Program-made: the position numbers and the translations under genes | Assembly (NCBI GenBank): GCA_964617695.1 | Contig: CAZTYW010000062.1 | Location: 1 to 11,964, forward strand | DNA length: 11,964 nt | Direction of reading: 5' to 3' | Source of the DNA: CAZTYW01 sp964617695 | GTDB taxonomy: Bacteria; Chloroflexota; Dehalococcoidia; UBA2247; RBG-13-53-26 | The notes under the pieces: model-generated | Seen by the model: the letters and a program-made list of their open reading frames with translations, nothing else | What the model was told of the DNA's origin: nothing | The model's database searches: none | Part shown: in pieces, positions 6,266-11,964 of the stretch | How positions within the stretch are numbered: the stretch's first letter is position 1 | Layout of the letters: each line of letters starts with the position of its first letter

Positions 6266-7963
6266 TCAATGGTTCCTGTCACGTGCAGGACTGGGCCGTA
6301 TTATTGCCAGGGCAGCTCCTGCCAGAGTGAATACGGCTATCATGGCTATCAGGCCCCAGCCGCTTAGACCGGGGATGGCCGCAGCCTCCCTGGTGACGAA
6401 CGGGGTCTCGGCCCAGTCGCCCCACAGCTCTCCGTCGTTTGCCCTAACGCGGGCATAATAGGTCTGACCGATGGTCAGGGGATCACCGCCATAGACGGCG
6501 GACGTATCCGTGCCGGAGCCAGCAGCGGGGTCCCACATTGTGGTCCCCGTCCCGTTTGGCCCGGTCCAGACCTCGACCTCGTACTGCGCCTGCGGTGCAC
6601 CTTCAGGGTCGAAGTAGACCCAGGAGATCGTCGGCGTAGGGCTGGTCAGGTCGGTGACCGTAACGGGATCGGCTGTCGGAGGTACGTTCTCTGCAGGAGA
6701 CACGAGTTGGAACGGGGTCTCGGCCCAGTCGCCCCACAGCTCTCCGTCGTTTGCCCTAACGCGGGCATAATAGGTCTGACCGATGGTCAGGGGATCACCG
6801 CCATAGACGGCGGACGTATCCGTGCCGGAGCCAGCAGCGGGGTCCCACATTGTGGTCCCCGTCCCGTTTGGCCCGGTCCAGACCTCGACCTCGTACTGCG
6901 CCTGCGGTGCACCTTCAGGGTCGAAGTAGACCCAGGAGATCGTCGGCGTAGGGCTGGTCAGGTCGGTGACCGTAACGGGATCGGCTGTCGGAGGTACGTT
7001 CCCCGGTGGTATTGCGTAGAGGTATTGGGTAGCACTTATGCTGGCGCCCGGGTTCACCACAATCGCGTTGCCCGCTGTATCTCCCCAGTAGTACAGGGCG
7101 GCGCTGTCCATTCCCGATTGCCCGGTAGGCGTGTAGTCAAAAGCAGCGTCGAAAGCATCCGACCACGACGCATATACCAGCCTGTCCGGCGGGGTGGGTG
7201 CCGGGCTGAACGCTACAGGTCCGTTGACGGAGCCGAAGATGCTGAACAACGGACTGTTCGGATCATTGGTGGTCTCGAAGCGCTCGAAGGCGGGTGTGCC
7301 GTAGTCGGTCTCGGCCTCAGTCCAATCGCCATCCGGGTTCCTCGGCTTGAACCAGGCATCGTCACTCCCGTCTATCATGAGGTCCCACTCGTATCTAATG
7401 CCGATGCTGTGGGCAACTGAGTCCTGGTTGGTCGCTGTTGTGGTCACCCTCACCCTCGAGTTGGCCAGGTTGGTCCCCTGTACCTCGGTTACCTGTTCAA
7501 CGGCCAGGGATTCCGGTGTAGTCCAGGCAACAGTTATGCTCCTGCTTGTCTGTGATACCGAGGGTGACAGCGAGTCCATGTCCACTGCCGAGAAGGCAGA
7601 TGACACAGTATCTGTGGTCGTGACATAGTCCGTGCTGGTGTCATACACCCTTACCGTCAGGTAGGTGCTCCACGGGTCGAGGTCCGCACCGGCATAGAGT
7701 ACGTTCTCGTTCGGCTGTGGGTGATTGTCCCCGGTGGCGACGGTAAACGTGCCTACCCCGCTTGCGCCCTCTTCGTCCTGTACGCTGACAGTGTATATGT
7801 CGTTAGTAACTACAACCGTGCCTCCCTCTTCTGGTCGGGCCTTGGTGGCCTGCGGGCCCGAATGGCCTGCAAATATGACCCCGGCCAGTATGATGCTGGC
7901 CACCATTGCCAGGCTCACAGCCACCGGTGCAATGACTCTGAGTCTACTCTTGATCCCCTGCAT
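6266..7963 (-). CDS. Exported surface protein with two identical Fn3-like repeats and an IPTL-CTERM-like sorting tail
   Basis: A 565-residue secreted or wall/membrane-anchored protein of unknown specific function. Residues 1-32 are a signal peptide or signal anchor (basic MQGIKSRLR, then a hydrophobic core). Residues 48-320 form a beta-rich, Thr/Ser-rich, cysteine-free domain that I do not recognise. Residues 322-418 and 426-522 are identical copies of a fibronectin-III-like module (NVPPTADPVTVTD ... TYYARVRANDGELWGDWAET). The end reads IPGLSGWGLIAMIAV (530-544) within a hydrophobic segment, then a basic tail RPSPARDRNH, very close to the IPTL-CTERM sorting signal (IPTLSEWG). I chose ATG 7963 because AAGGAGGA (7973-7980) lies nine bases upstream and a signal peptide follows directly. 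The frame is open upstream to 8257, but that part is arginine-rich and lacks such a site. The gene converges on the aminotransferase with a 45-base gap and no clear terminator. Confidence 0.88.
   Translation of the reverse strand: MQGIKSRLRVIAPVAVSLAMVASIILAGVIFAGHSGPQATKARPEEGGTVVVTNDIYTVSVQDEEGASGVGTFTVATGDNHPQPNENVLYAGADLDPWSTYLTVRVYDTSTDYVTTTDTVSSAFSAVDMDSLSPSVSQTSRSITVAWTTPESLAVEQVTEVQGTNLANSRVRVTTTATNQDSVAHSIGIRYEWDLMIDGSDDAWFKPRNPDGDWTEAETDYGTPAFERFETTNDPNSPLFSIFGSVNGPVAFSPAPTPPDRLVYASWSDAFDAAFDYTPTGQSGMDSAALYYWGDTAGNAIVVNPGASISATQYLYAIPPGNVPPTADPVTVTDLTSPTPTISWVYFDPEGAPQAQYEVEVWTGPNGTGTTMWDPAAGSGTDTSAVYGGDPLTIGQTYYARVRANDGELWGDWAETPFQLVSPAENVPPTADPVTVTDLTSPTPTISWVYFDPEGAPQAQYEVEVWTGPNGTGTTMWDPAAGSGTDTSAVYGGDPLTIGQTYYARVRANDGELWGDWAETPFVTREAAAIPGLSGWGLIAMIAVFTLAGAALAIIRPSPARDRNH
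6398..6689. repeat. Exact 292-bp direct repeat, copy 1 (inside surface protein gene)
   Basis: By eye this copy is identical base for base to 6710-7001, at an offset of 312 bases (104 codons). It encodes the second Fn3-like module (about residues 426-522) of the surface protein. Even third codon positions are the same, indicating recent duplication or gene conversion. Confidence 0.93.
6710..7001. repeat. Exact 292-bp direct repeat, copy 2 (inside surface protein gene)
   Basis: Second copy of the 292-bp repeat, encoding the first Fn3-like module (about residues 322-418). Twenty bases (6690-6709) separate the two copies and encode most of the linker QLVSPAE. Outside the repeat the flanking sequences diverge at once. 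Confidence 0.93.
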
Positions 7964-8100
7964 TTCTGTTGTTCCTCCTTTCCTCCCCTCACTTGATGCC
8001 GGGTCAACGTCTCGGCGAACAGCACTCCGCCAGGCACGTTCTGCTCGGCAACAACTACGCGTTCGGCGCTCCGTTAACATGTTAGCAGCGGGCAGGTTAA

Positions 8101-8130
8101 GACTCGGTCGACACAGGTGTACCGCGAGTC
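8101..8130. repeat. Imperfect inverted repeat upstream of the surface protein gene
   Basis: GACTCGGT (8101-8108) pairs with AC (8121-8122) plus CGAGTC (8125-8130), leaving CG unpaired on each side, and ACA pairs with TGT around the centre. This gives up to 11-12 base pairs in 30 bases. It lies about 140 bases upstream of the surface gene start on the - strand, so it could be an operator or part of a leader RNA. No known motif is matched. Confidence 0.35.
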
Positions 8131-8289
8131 CCGAGTTGGTCTCCATGTTGCGAGAGCGGGGTTGGAGCGACAGGTAAGACTGCGGCACATCTGGAGGAGG
8201 GGACTGGCCGCCCATACCCACGTCCCGCCCTGTCCTGCTGATCACCACGCAGTTCACAGCTCGCTTTCATTTCTCATGGACGGGCTCAG

Positions 8290-8403
8290 AGCACAGGAGC
8301 AACAAGCGGAGCGACTGGCAGAGGGTGGGGCGCCTCCTGTGCTACCCCTGCCATACGCACGGGCTCTCCTCGGGGGGCCGGTGACAGGCGGCTGACGCGC
8401 CCC
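8290..8403. other. Candidate structured RNA: interleaved complementary segments (pseudoknot-type)
   Basis: Three contiguous segments each have a perfect partner. AGCACAGGAG (8290-8299) pairs with CTCCTGTGCT (8334-8343), 10 bp. TGGCAG-a-GGGT (8316-8326) pairs with ACCCCTGCCA (8344-8353), 10 bp with one bulged A. GGGGCGC (8327-8333) pairs with GCGCCCC (8397-8403), 7 bp. The first two form an H-type pseudoknot whose 3' strands abut exactly at 8343/8344. The third partner fills exactly the 7 bases between the other two, so all three might be alternatives in a switch. The complementarity works on either strand. It lies about 330 bases upstream of the surface gene and downstream of the protease. 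No known RNA family is recognised. Pairing is seen; that it is an RNA is inference. Confidence 0.35.
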
Positions 8404-8518
8404 ATGCAGACTGACCTGGGCCTGGCTGCACTGCTTGGAGGTCACGGGACGGTGGAAAGCGTGAACGGGGCTGGTATGGTTCAAGCGCAGAGTTGGCGGG
8501 GGTCACATTCGCCGAAGA

Positions 8519-8539
8519 CCTGGACTCTCGGAGGCCAGG
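8519..8539 (-). terminator. Possible terminator hairpin after the HtrA-like gene
   Basis: On the - strand, 25 bases after the protease stop codon, CCTGG/CCAGG (8535-8539 with 8519-8523) encloses a further CTC/GAG stem (8525-8527 with 8531-8533) and a three-base loop. The following bases on the - strand read TCTTC, a poor uridine tract. A weak candidate only. Confidence 0.3.
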
Positions 8540-8563
8540 CAGCCTTTCCGAGGTGCCCGGCCG

Positions 8564-9610
8564 TTACGGAGTGCCGGCGATGGGCGTTATGTTCGTCTGC
8601 AGCAGGTCCTCGCCCCTGAGCACGGCCAGGGGAAGTTCCCGCTCGATGACTTCCAGTGTCAACGACTTGTGAAGGTCGTCCACGGTGGTGATTGCGGTGT
8701 GCCCGAGGGCAACGATGATATCCCCTTTTCTCAGCCCCGCTCTCCTGGCGGGGCTGTTCGGGTCGACTCCAATCACGGCTACTCCGGAGCTGGCGGGCAA
8801 CTTGTAGCGCCTGACCAGCTCGGCCTGCACAGGATTGGACTGTGCAACTATGCCGATGTATCCCCGCACCACGTAACCCTCCTTGATCAGGGTAGCGGCC
8901 ACCCAGCGGGCGGTGTTGGAAGGTATGGCGAAGCATATCCCCTGGGCGAACTGGATAATAGCCGTATTGATGCCCACCACGCTGGCGCCCGAATCGGCCA
9001 GCGGCCCGCCGCTGGAACCGGGGTTAAGGGCAGCATCGGTCTGGATGATGTTCTCAATCAGCCTGCCGGACTGGCTGCGCAGAGAGCGGCCCAGGGCACT
9101 GACGACGCCGGCGGTGACCGTGGCCTGCAAGCCCAGGGGGTGGCCGATGGCTATCACAAGTTGTCCCACACGCAGCCTCTCCGAGTCGCCCAGGTGGGCA
9201 GCGGGCAGGTCTGAGGCGTCCACACGCACAACTGCCAGGTCGGTCGCCGCATCCTCTCCAATCAGGTGGCCCTTGTAGGAAACGCCGCCCTGAAGGCCCA
9301 CCTCGATACTGTCGGCCTGGTGTGCGACGTGGCTGTTGGTCAGGATGAAACCATCGGGGGCGATGATGACGCCGGAGCCTGTCCCCTCCATGTCGGGCGA
9401 CAGTTGGCGCACTGCCTTTGCCCTGCGCTTGACCTTGACGCTCACTACTGACGGACTCAGCGTTTGGGCCACCGAGACAACTGTGCGCGAGTAGGCATCG
9501 AGAGCTTCTCCTTCAGATGGGGCGCTGGCCGGCGGGTGAGGCTCTGCAGCGGGCCCGCCGCTGTTGTCCTGCATCCAGCGTGCTTCGGTCCTGTCCTGTT
9601 GAGGTTGCAT
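8564..9610 (-). CDS. HtrA/DegP-like (S1C) serine protease with one PDZ domain, no visible membrane anchor
   Basis: A trypsin-like S1C protease of 348 residues. The triad is His94 (LTNSHVAH), Asp124 (AATDLAVV) and Ser200 (NPGSSGGPL; the common form is GNSGGP). One PDZ domain spans about 250-340 (RGYIGIVAQ, GVAVIGVDPNSPARRAGLRKGDII). Such proteins degrade or hold misfolded proteins, normally outside the cytoplasm, with PDZ domains reading C-termini. Oddly, the first 45 residues are polar and Pro/Gly/Glu-rich, with no signal peptide or transmembrane helix, and the in-frame codons before ATG 9610 are arginine-rich too. This copy may therefore be cytoplasmic or use another export route. The ribosome-binding site is weak (AGGACGG close to the ATG). 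It has the same orientation as the phosphatase gene upstream but is separated from it by 284 bases containing a possible operator. Confidence 0.93.
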   Translation of the reverse strand: MQPQQDRTEARWMQDNSGGPAAEPHPPASAPSEGEALDAYSRTVVSVAQTLSPSVVSVKVKRRAKAVRQLSPDMEGTGSGVIIAPDGFILTNSHVAHQADSIEVGLQGGVSYKGHLIGEDAATDLAVVRVDASDLPAAHLGDSERLRVGQLVIAIGHPLGLQATVTAGVVSALGRSLRSQSGRLIENIIQTDAALNPGSSGGPLADSGASVVGINTAIIQFAQGICFAIPSNTARWVAATLIKEGYVVRGYIGIVAQSNPVQAELVRRYKLPASSGVAVIGVDPNSPARRAGLRKGDIIVALGHTAITTVDDLHKSLTLEVIERELPLAVLRGEDLLQTNITPIAGTP

Positions 9611-9717
9611 GTCCGTCCTGCTCCGGACACTCGGGTTTTCCCTGGGCCAGGCCCGGCGGGATGCTTCTAGTCTACTGCCGCCGCGTTACGGGCAGGTCGC
9701 TGGACGGTTAGCGAGTG

Positions 9718-9741
9718 GTGTAGCCTCGGTTACACTTGTGT
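9718..9741. promoter_or_regulatory. Overlapping inverted repeats upstream of the HtrA-like gene (operator candidate)
   Basis: GTGTAGCC (9718-9725) and GGTTACAC (9728-9735) form a near-perfect 18-base palindrome with a TC centre. ACAC-TT-GTGT (9732-9741) is a second palindrome sharing four bases with it. On the - strand this lies about 110 bases before the protease ATG. The rest of the 284-base gap (9611-9894) shows no gene and no clear promoter hexamers. The symmetry suggests a dimeric regulator site, but none is recognised. Confidence 0.35.
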
Positions 9742-9894
9742 GACGAATTCACGGTGGGCTCGAGGTCCCCGCCAGGGCTGTAGAGCCAGGTCAGGAGCAC
9801 GCCGGCTTCTCACGGTGGCGCTGGTCGGCCTGCTTACTCGCTTGACCGGGGTTGGCTGCCGCGTTCCGGGCTTGCCGGGGGAAGGTGTTGCGCA

Positions 9895-10719
9895 TCACGT
9901 CCATTTGAAGCCGAGTTGGAACTCGCCCTTCACCATCTTCATGAAACGGCTGTGTACCGTTTCGTTGCCGGCGGCGACCTGCCTGCCGTACATGCTGGCT
10001 GGCTTGCCTTCCCAGTCGGTCACCTTTCCGCCGGCCTCGGTCACCAGCAGAATGCCGCTGGCCACGTCCCAGGGGTAGAGGTAGGGATGTACATAAAGGT
10101 CCAGCCTGCCGCAGGCAACGTAGGCCAGGCCGAGAACCGCCGACCCCATGATCCTGATGCCGCACATTTGTGGCCAGGAGCTCTTGACCGCTTCCAGCAG
10201 GCGCGCCCCGGCGTCGGCATCGTAGCCCATGTCGCAACCGATGAAGGCACCCTCTATGGTGTCACGGTCTGACACGGAAACAGGCTGCCCGTTGAGCCAT
10301 ACGCCTGCCCCCTTCCTGGCGGTGAACAACTCCTTCCTCCACGGGTCATAGGTCAGGCCGAGGAGCACCTCGTCGTTGTACGTCAGCGCCAGCCCTACTG
10401 AGAAGAACGGGATGCCATACACATAGTTGTTGGTGCCGTCGAGGGGATCGAGCACCCAGGTGTACTGGGAATCGTTGGCGATCGCTGCCGATTCCTCCGA
10501 CAGGACATTGTGGTCCGGATATTCGCTCTGAAGAAGGGCGAGGATCCTTTTCTCCACCAGCAGGTCCACATCGGTGACTATGTTGGCCCTGCCCTCCTTG
10601 TAGGATAGCTGCCTTTCGTCACCGGCGTTCTCCAGCAGGAGTTCACCGGCCTCCTCCACTGCTTGACATGCCAGGTCCATGGCATCTCTGCCACTCCTGG
10701 CAAACGGCAGACGCACCAT
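9895..10719 (-). CDS. Inositol monophosphatase (SuhB/FBPase/CysQ superfamily) protein
   Basis: A Mg2+-dependent, Li+-sensitive-type sugar/inositol phosphatase of 274 residues, the usual family length. Metal-site motifs are present: VLSEES with Glu75, WVLDPLDGTNNYVYGIPFF with Asp91 and Asp94, and YPWDVASG with Asp218, followed by LLVTEAGG. NIVTDVD lies in the N-terminal half. Members hydrolyse inositol-1-phosphate, fructose-1,6-bisphosphate, or 3'-phosphoadenosine 5'-phosphate; the substrate cannot be settled from sequence, so no symbol is given. I chose ATG 10719 because AGGGAG (10725-10730) is five bases upstream. A TTG at 10737 would add six residues but has no ribosome-binding site. It follows trpS by 48 bases and is probably transcribed with it. 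Confidence 0.93.
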   Translation of the reverse strand: MVRLPFARSGRDAMDLACQAVEEAGELLLENAGDERQLSYKEGRANIVTDVDLLVEKRILALLQSEYPDHNVLSEESAAIANDSQYTWVLDPLDGTNNYVYGIPFFSVGLALTYNDEVLLGLTYDPWRKELFTARKGAGVWLNGQPVSVSDRDTIEGAFIGCDMGYDADAGARLLEAVKSSWPQMCGIRIMGSAVLGLAYVACGRLDLYVHPYLYPWDVASGILLVTEAGGKVTDWEGKPASMYGRQVAAGNETVHSRFMKMVKGEFQLGFKWT

Positions 10720-10767
10720 CACCTCTCCCTTCGGCAAACTGATGAGGGTGTAACCTGGTTATTCGCT

Positions 10768-11790
10768 TTAGACTCTGAATGCAGTGGTATCAAAGACAGG
10801 GGACTTCGGGGCGAGCCCCATGTTCTCCCTGACCTCCCTCATGGTCTCTTCGGCGATGCCGCGGACACGCCGGGCCCCATCTGCCAGGACCTGCCCCACG
10901 TAGTCGGGCCTGCTGGCCAGATCGTTTCGTCGCTGGCGCAGCGGTGCCAGGGCCTCGTTTATCTCCCGTGCCAGCAGCCGTTTGCATTCCACGCAGCCGA
11001 TAGCTGCAGTCGTGCATTTGGCCCGGATCTCCTCCAGCTTGTCGGAGTTGAATGCCTGGTGGAGTCGGAAGACATTGCATACGTCAGGATGCCCCGGATC
11101 GGTGCGGTACCGGCGAGCCGGGTCGGTGAAAGCGGTCATGATTCGTTTCGCGGTTTCCTCAGGTGTGGCCGCCAGTTCGATGTGATTGTCGAGTTGCTTG
11201 CTCATCTTCTGCACGCCGTCGAGACCAACAATCAGGGGAGCATGGGTCAACTTTACCTGTGGTTCGGGGAAGGTGTCACCGTATAGATAATTGAACCGCC
11301 TGACGATTTCGCGCGCCAGCTCCAGGTGGGGCAACTGGTCCTCGCCTACGGGAACGACCTCAGCCTTGTAGAGGACGATGTCCGCGGTCATCAGCACCGG
11401 ATAGCCGAGCAACCCGTAGTTCACGTTTTCCGGCTGCATCTTAACCTTCTCCTTGAAGGTTGGCACCCTCATCAGCCAGTTCACCGGTGTACTCATACTG
11501 AGTAACGTGTGAAGCTCCATCACCTCGGGCACGTGCGACTGCACAAACACCGCGCTCTTCTCCGGGTCAATTCCCGCTGCCAGCCAGTCGAGCGTCATCT
11601 CGTGGATGTTCTCCTGAACGGTGCTGACGTCGCCCTTGCCCTGCAGCGTAGTCAGAGCGTGAACGTCCACTATGCAGTAGATGCATTCATACTCGTCCTG
11701 GAGGCTGACGTAGTTTTGAATTGCCCCCAGGTAGTTGCCGATGTGCTGCCTCCCCGTCGGCCGGGCGCCCGAGAAAACGCGCTTCTTCAT
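10768..11790 (-). CDS. trpS: Tryptophanyl-tRNA synthetase, probable [4Fe-4S]-type
   Basis: A class I synthetase that charges tRNA(Trp) with tryptophan using ATP. The 340 residues match bacterial TrpRS. The N-terminal signature is SGARPTGRQHIGNYLGA with HIGN at 16-19 (the HIGH motif). VGEDQLPHLELARE (148-161) and the KMSKQ loop (195-199, standing for KMSKS) are clear. Cys238, 259, 266 and 269 form C-x20-C-x6-C-x2-C near the anticodon-binding region. The Thermotoga maritima enzyme carries a [4Fe-4S] cluster on a very similar motif (C-x22-C-x6-C-x2-C as I recall), so a cluster is likely here. An extended -10 promoter lies about 28 bases upstream. The ribosome-binding site before ATG 11790 is modest (GGGA near 11801-11804). 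The phosphatase gene follows in the same orientation. Confidence 0.97.
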   Translation of the reverse strand: MKKRVFSGARPTGRQHIGNYLGAIQNYVSLQDEYECIYCIVDVHALTTLQGKGDVSTVQENIHEMTLDWLAAGIDPEKSAVFVQSHVPEVMELHTLLSMSTPVNWLMRVPTFKEKVKMQPENVNYGLLGYPVLMTADIVLYKAEVVPVGEDQLPHLELAREIVRRFNYLYGDTFPEPQVKLTHAPLIVGLDGVQKMSKQLDNHIELAATPEETAKRIMTAFTDPARRYRTDPGHPDVCNVFRLHQAFNSDKLEEIRAKCTTAAIGCVECKRLLAREINEALAPLRQRRNDLASRPDYVGQVLADGARRVRGIAEETMREVRENMGLAPKSPVFDTTAFRV

Positions 11791-11817
11791 CTATACGCTG
11801 GTCCCTTTGCGGCTCCC

Positions 11818-11826
11818 ATTATAGCA
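11818..11826 (-). promoter_or_regulatory. Extended -10 promoter for trpS
   Basis: Read on the - strand this is TGCTATAAT, a perfect -10 with extended TGn. The best upstream hexamer, TTGCAC (11843-11848), is 19 bases away, slightly too far, so the extended -10 probably carries most of the activity. Transcription would start near 11811, giving a leader of about 20 bases to the trpS ATG. No T-box leader fits in so short a leader. Confidence 0.5.
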
Positions 11827-11921
11827 TGCAGCATCTTTGTATGTGCAAACGTAAATTGGGGTGCCGCGGGCCTCTTGCTGCCGGGCTGTTGTGCATCCCA
11901 ACGTGCCCATGCTATACGCAT

Positions 11922-11963
11922 CCCCGTAGTCGAGGTCATCCCTGACCTCGACCTGCCTCGGGG
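11922..11963. repeat. Long inverted repeat at the window edge
   Basis: GTCGAGGTC (11929-11937) pairs perfectly with GACCTCGAC (11944-11952) around a 6-base loop. The outer CCCCG (11922-11926) and CGGGG (11959-11963) can close a longer stem across a small internal loop. It lies upstream of trpS. It may be the terminator of a gene beyond the window or an intergenic palindrome; no T-tract is visible within the window. Confidence 0.5.
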
Positions 11964-11964
11964 T

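Larger units (their letters stand above)
7964..8563. other. 600-base non-coding stretch between the surface protein and the protease
   Basis: No convincing gene is seen on either strand: the open frames are arginine/proline-rich, overlap each other and lack ribosome-binding sites. Apart from the ribosome-binding site of the surface gene (7973-7980), it holds a 10-base palindrome TAACATGTTA (8075-8084), a 30-base imperfect inverted repeat (8101-8130), a set of interleaved complementary segments (8290-8403) and a hairpin downstream of the protease (8519-8539). I found no clear -35/-10 pair for the surface gene, no tRNA and no riboswitch that I recognise. Confidence 0.6.

Noticed and set aside
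6398..7001. CRISPR array or insertion sequence as explanation for the repeats
   Set aside because: There are only two long copies, in frame within a coding gene, with no short repeat-spacer pattern, transposase or terminal inverted repeats.
7964..8257. N-terminal extension of the surface protein reading frame on the - strand up to 8257
   Set aside because: The added part is arginine/proline-rich with no ribosome-binding site, whereas ATG 7963 has AAGGAGGA and starts a clean signal peptide.
8160..8480. Known riboswitch, RNase P, tmRNA or SRP RNA in the structured gap
   Set aside because: I looked for the conserved sequence blocks of these families on both strands and saw none.
8117..8619. 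Several open frames on both strands in the gap between the surface protein and the protease
   Set aside because: They overlap one another, lack ribosome-binding sites and have low-complexity composition.
10720..10737. TTG 10737 as start of the phosphatase gene
   Set aside because: No ribosome-binding site precedes it; ATG 10719 has AGGGAG at good spacing.

Overview
The window is bacterial, fairly GC-rich and densely coded. It carries a strand switch: everything recognisable from about 300 to 6220 is on the + strand and everything from 6266 to 11790 is on the - strand, so two gene blocks converge in a 45-base gap. No gene proves the taxon. A GatCA amidotransferase pair, a cysteine-rich (probably [4Fe-4S]) tryptophanyl-tRNA synthetase, a 2[4Fe-4S] ferredoxin and the gene order FAD oxidoreductase / ferredoxin / Lrp regulator / class I aminotransferase suggest an anaerobe. 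A Chloroflexota (Dehalococcoidia-like) genome fits my impression of the protein styles, but that is a weak inference.

Left block (+): an intergenic stretch with a run of five inverted repeats (29-199), a good extended -10 promoter (300-329), then gatC and gatA (tRNA-dependent amidotransferase subunits; no gatB nearby). After gatA there is a nested GC hairpin, then a second group: a 159-aa protein of unknown function with a possible degenerate PD-(D/E)XK nuclease core, a phytoene-desaturase/amine-oxidase-like FAD protein, a minimal 2[4Fe-4S] ferredoxin, a 75-aa beta-rich small protein, an Lrp/AsnC-type regulator, and a PLP aminotransferase. From the FAD protein to the aminotransferase the genes are separated by at most about 20 bases or overlap, so they look like one transcription unit joining a flavin/iron-sulfur redox pair to amino-acid metabolism under an amino-acid-sensing regulator. 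The aminotransferase reading frame clearly starts upstream of its first ordinary start codon; an ATT codon behind a perfect Shine-Dalgarno sequence is the best candidate.

Right block (-), in transcription order: trpS and an inositol-monophosphatase-family gene (48-base gap, likely one operon, with an extended -10 promoter in front of trpS), then an HtrA-like serine protease with a PDZ domain but no visible signal peptide or membrane anchor. A 600-base non-coding stretch (7964-8563) follows, containing several inverted repeats, including three interleaved complementary segment pairs at 8290-8403. Last is a 565-aa exported surface protein with two identical fibronectin-III-like repeats (a 292-bp exact DNA duplication) and a C-terminal IPTL-CTERM-like sorting signal.

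The most interesting items are the interleaved pairing region at 8290-8403, the non-canonical start of the aminotransferase, the exact repeat and sorting tail of the surface protein, and the FAD/ferredoxin/small protein/Lrp/aminotransferase cluster.
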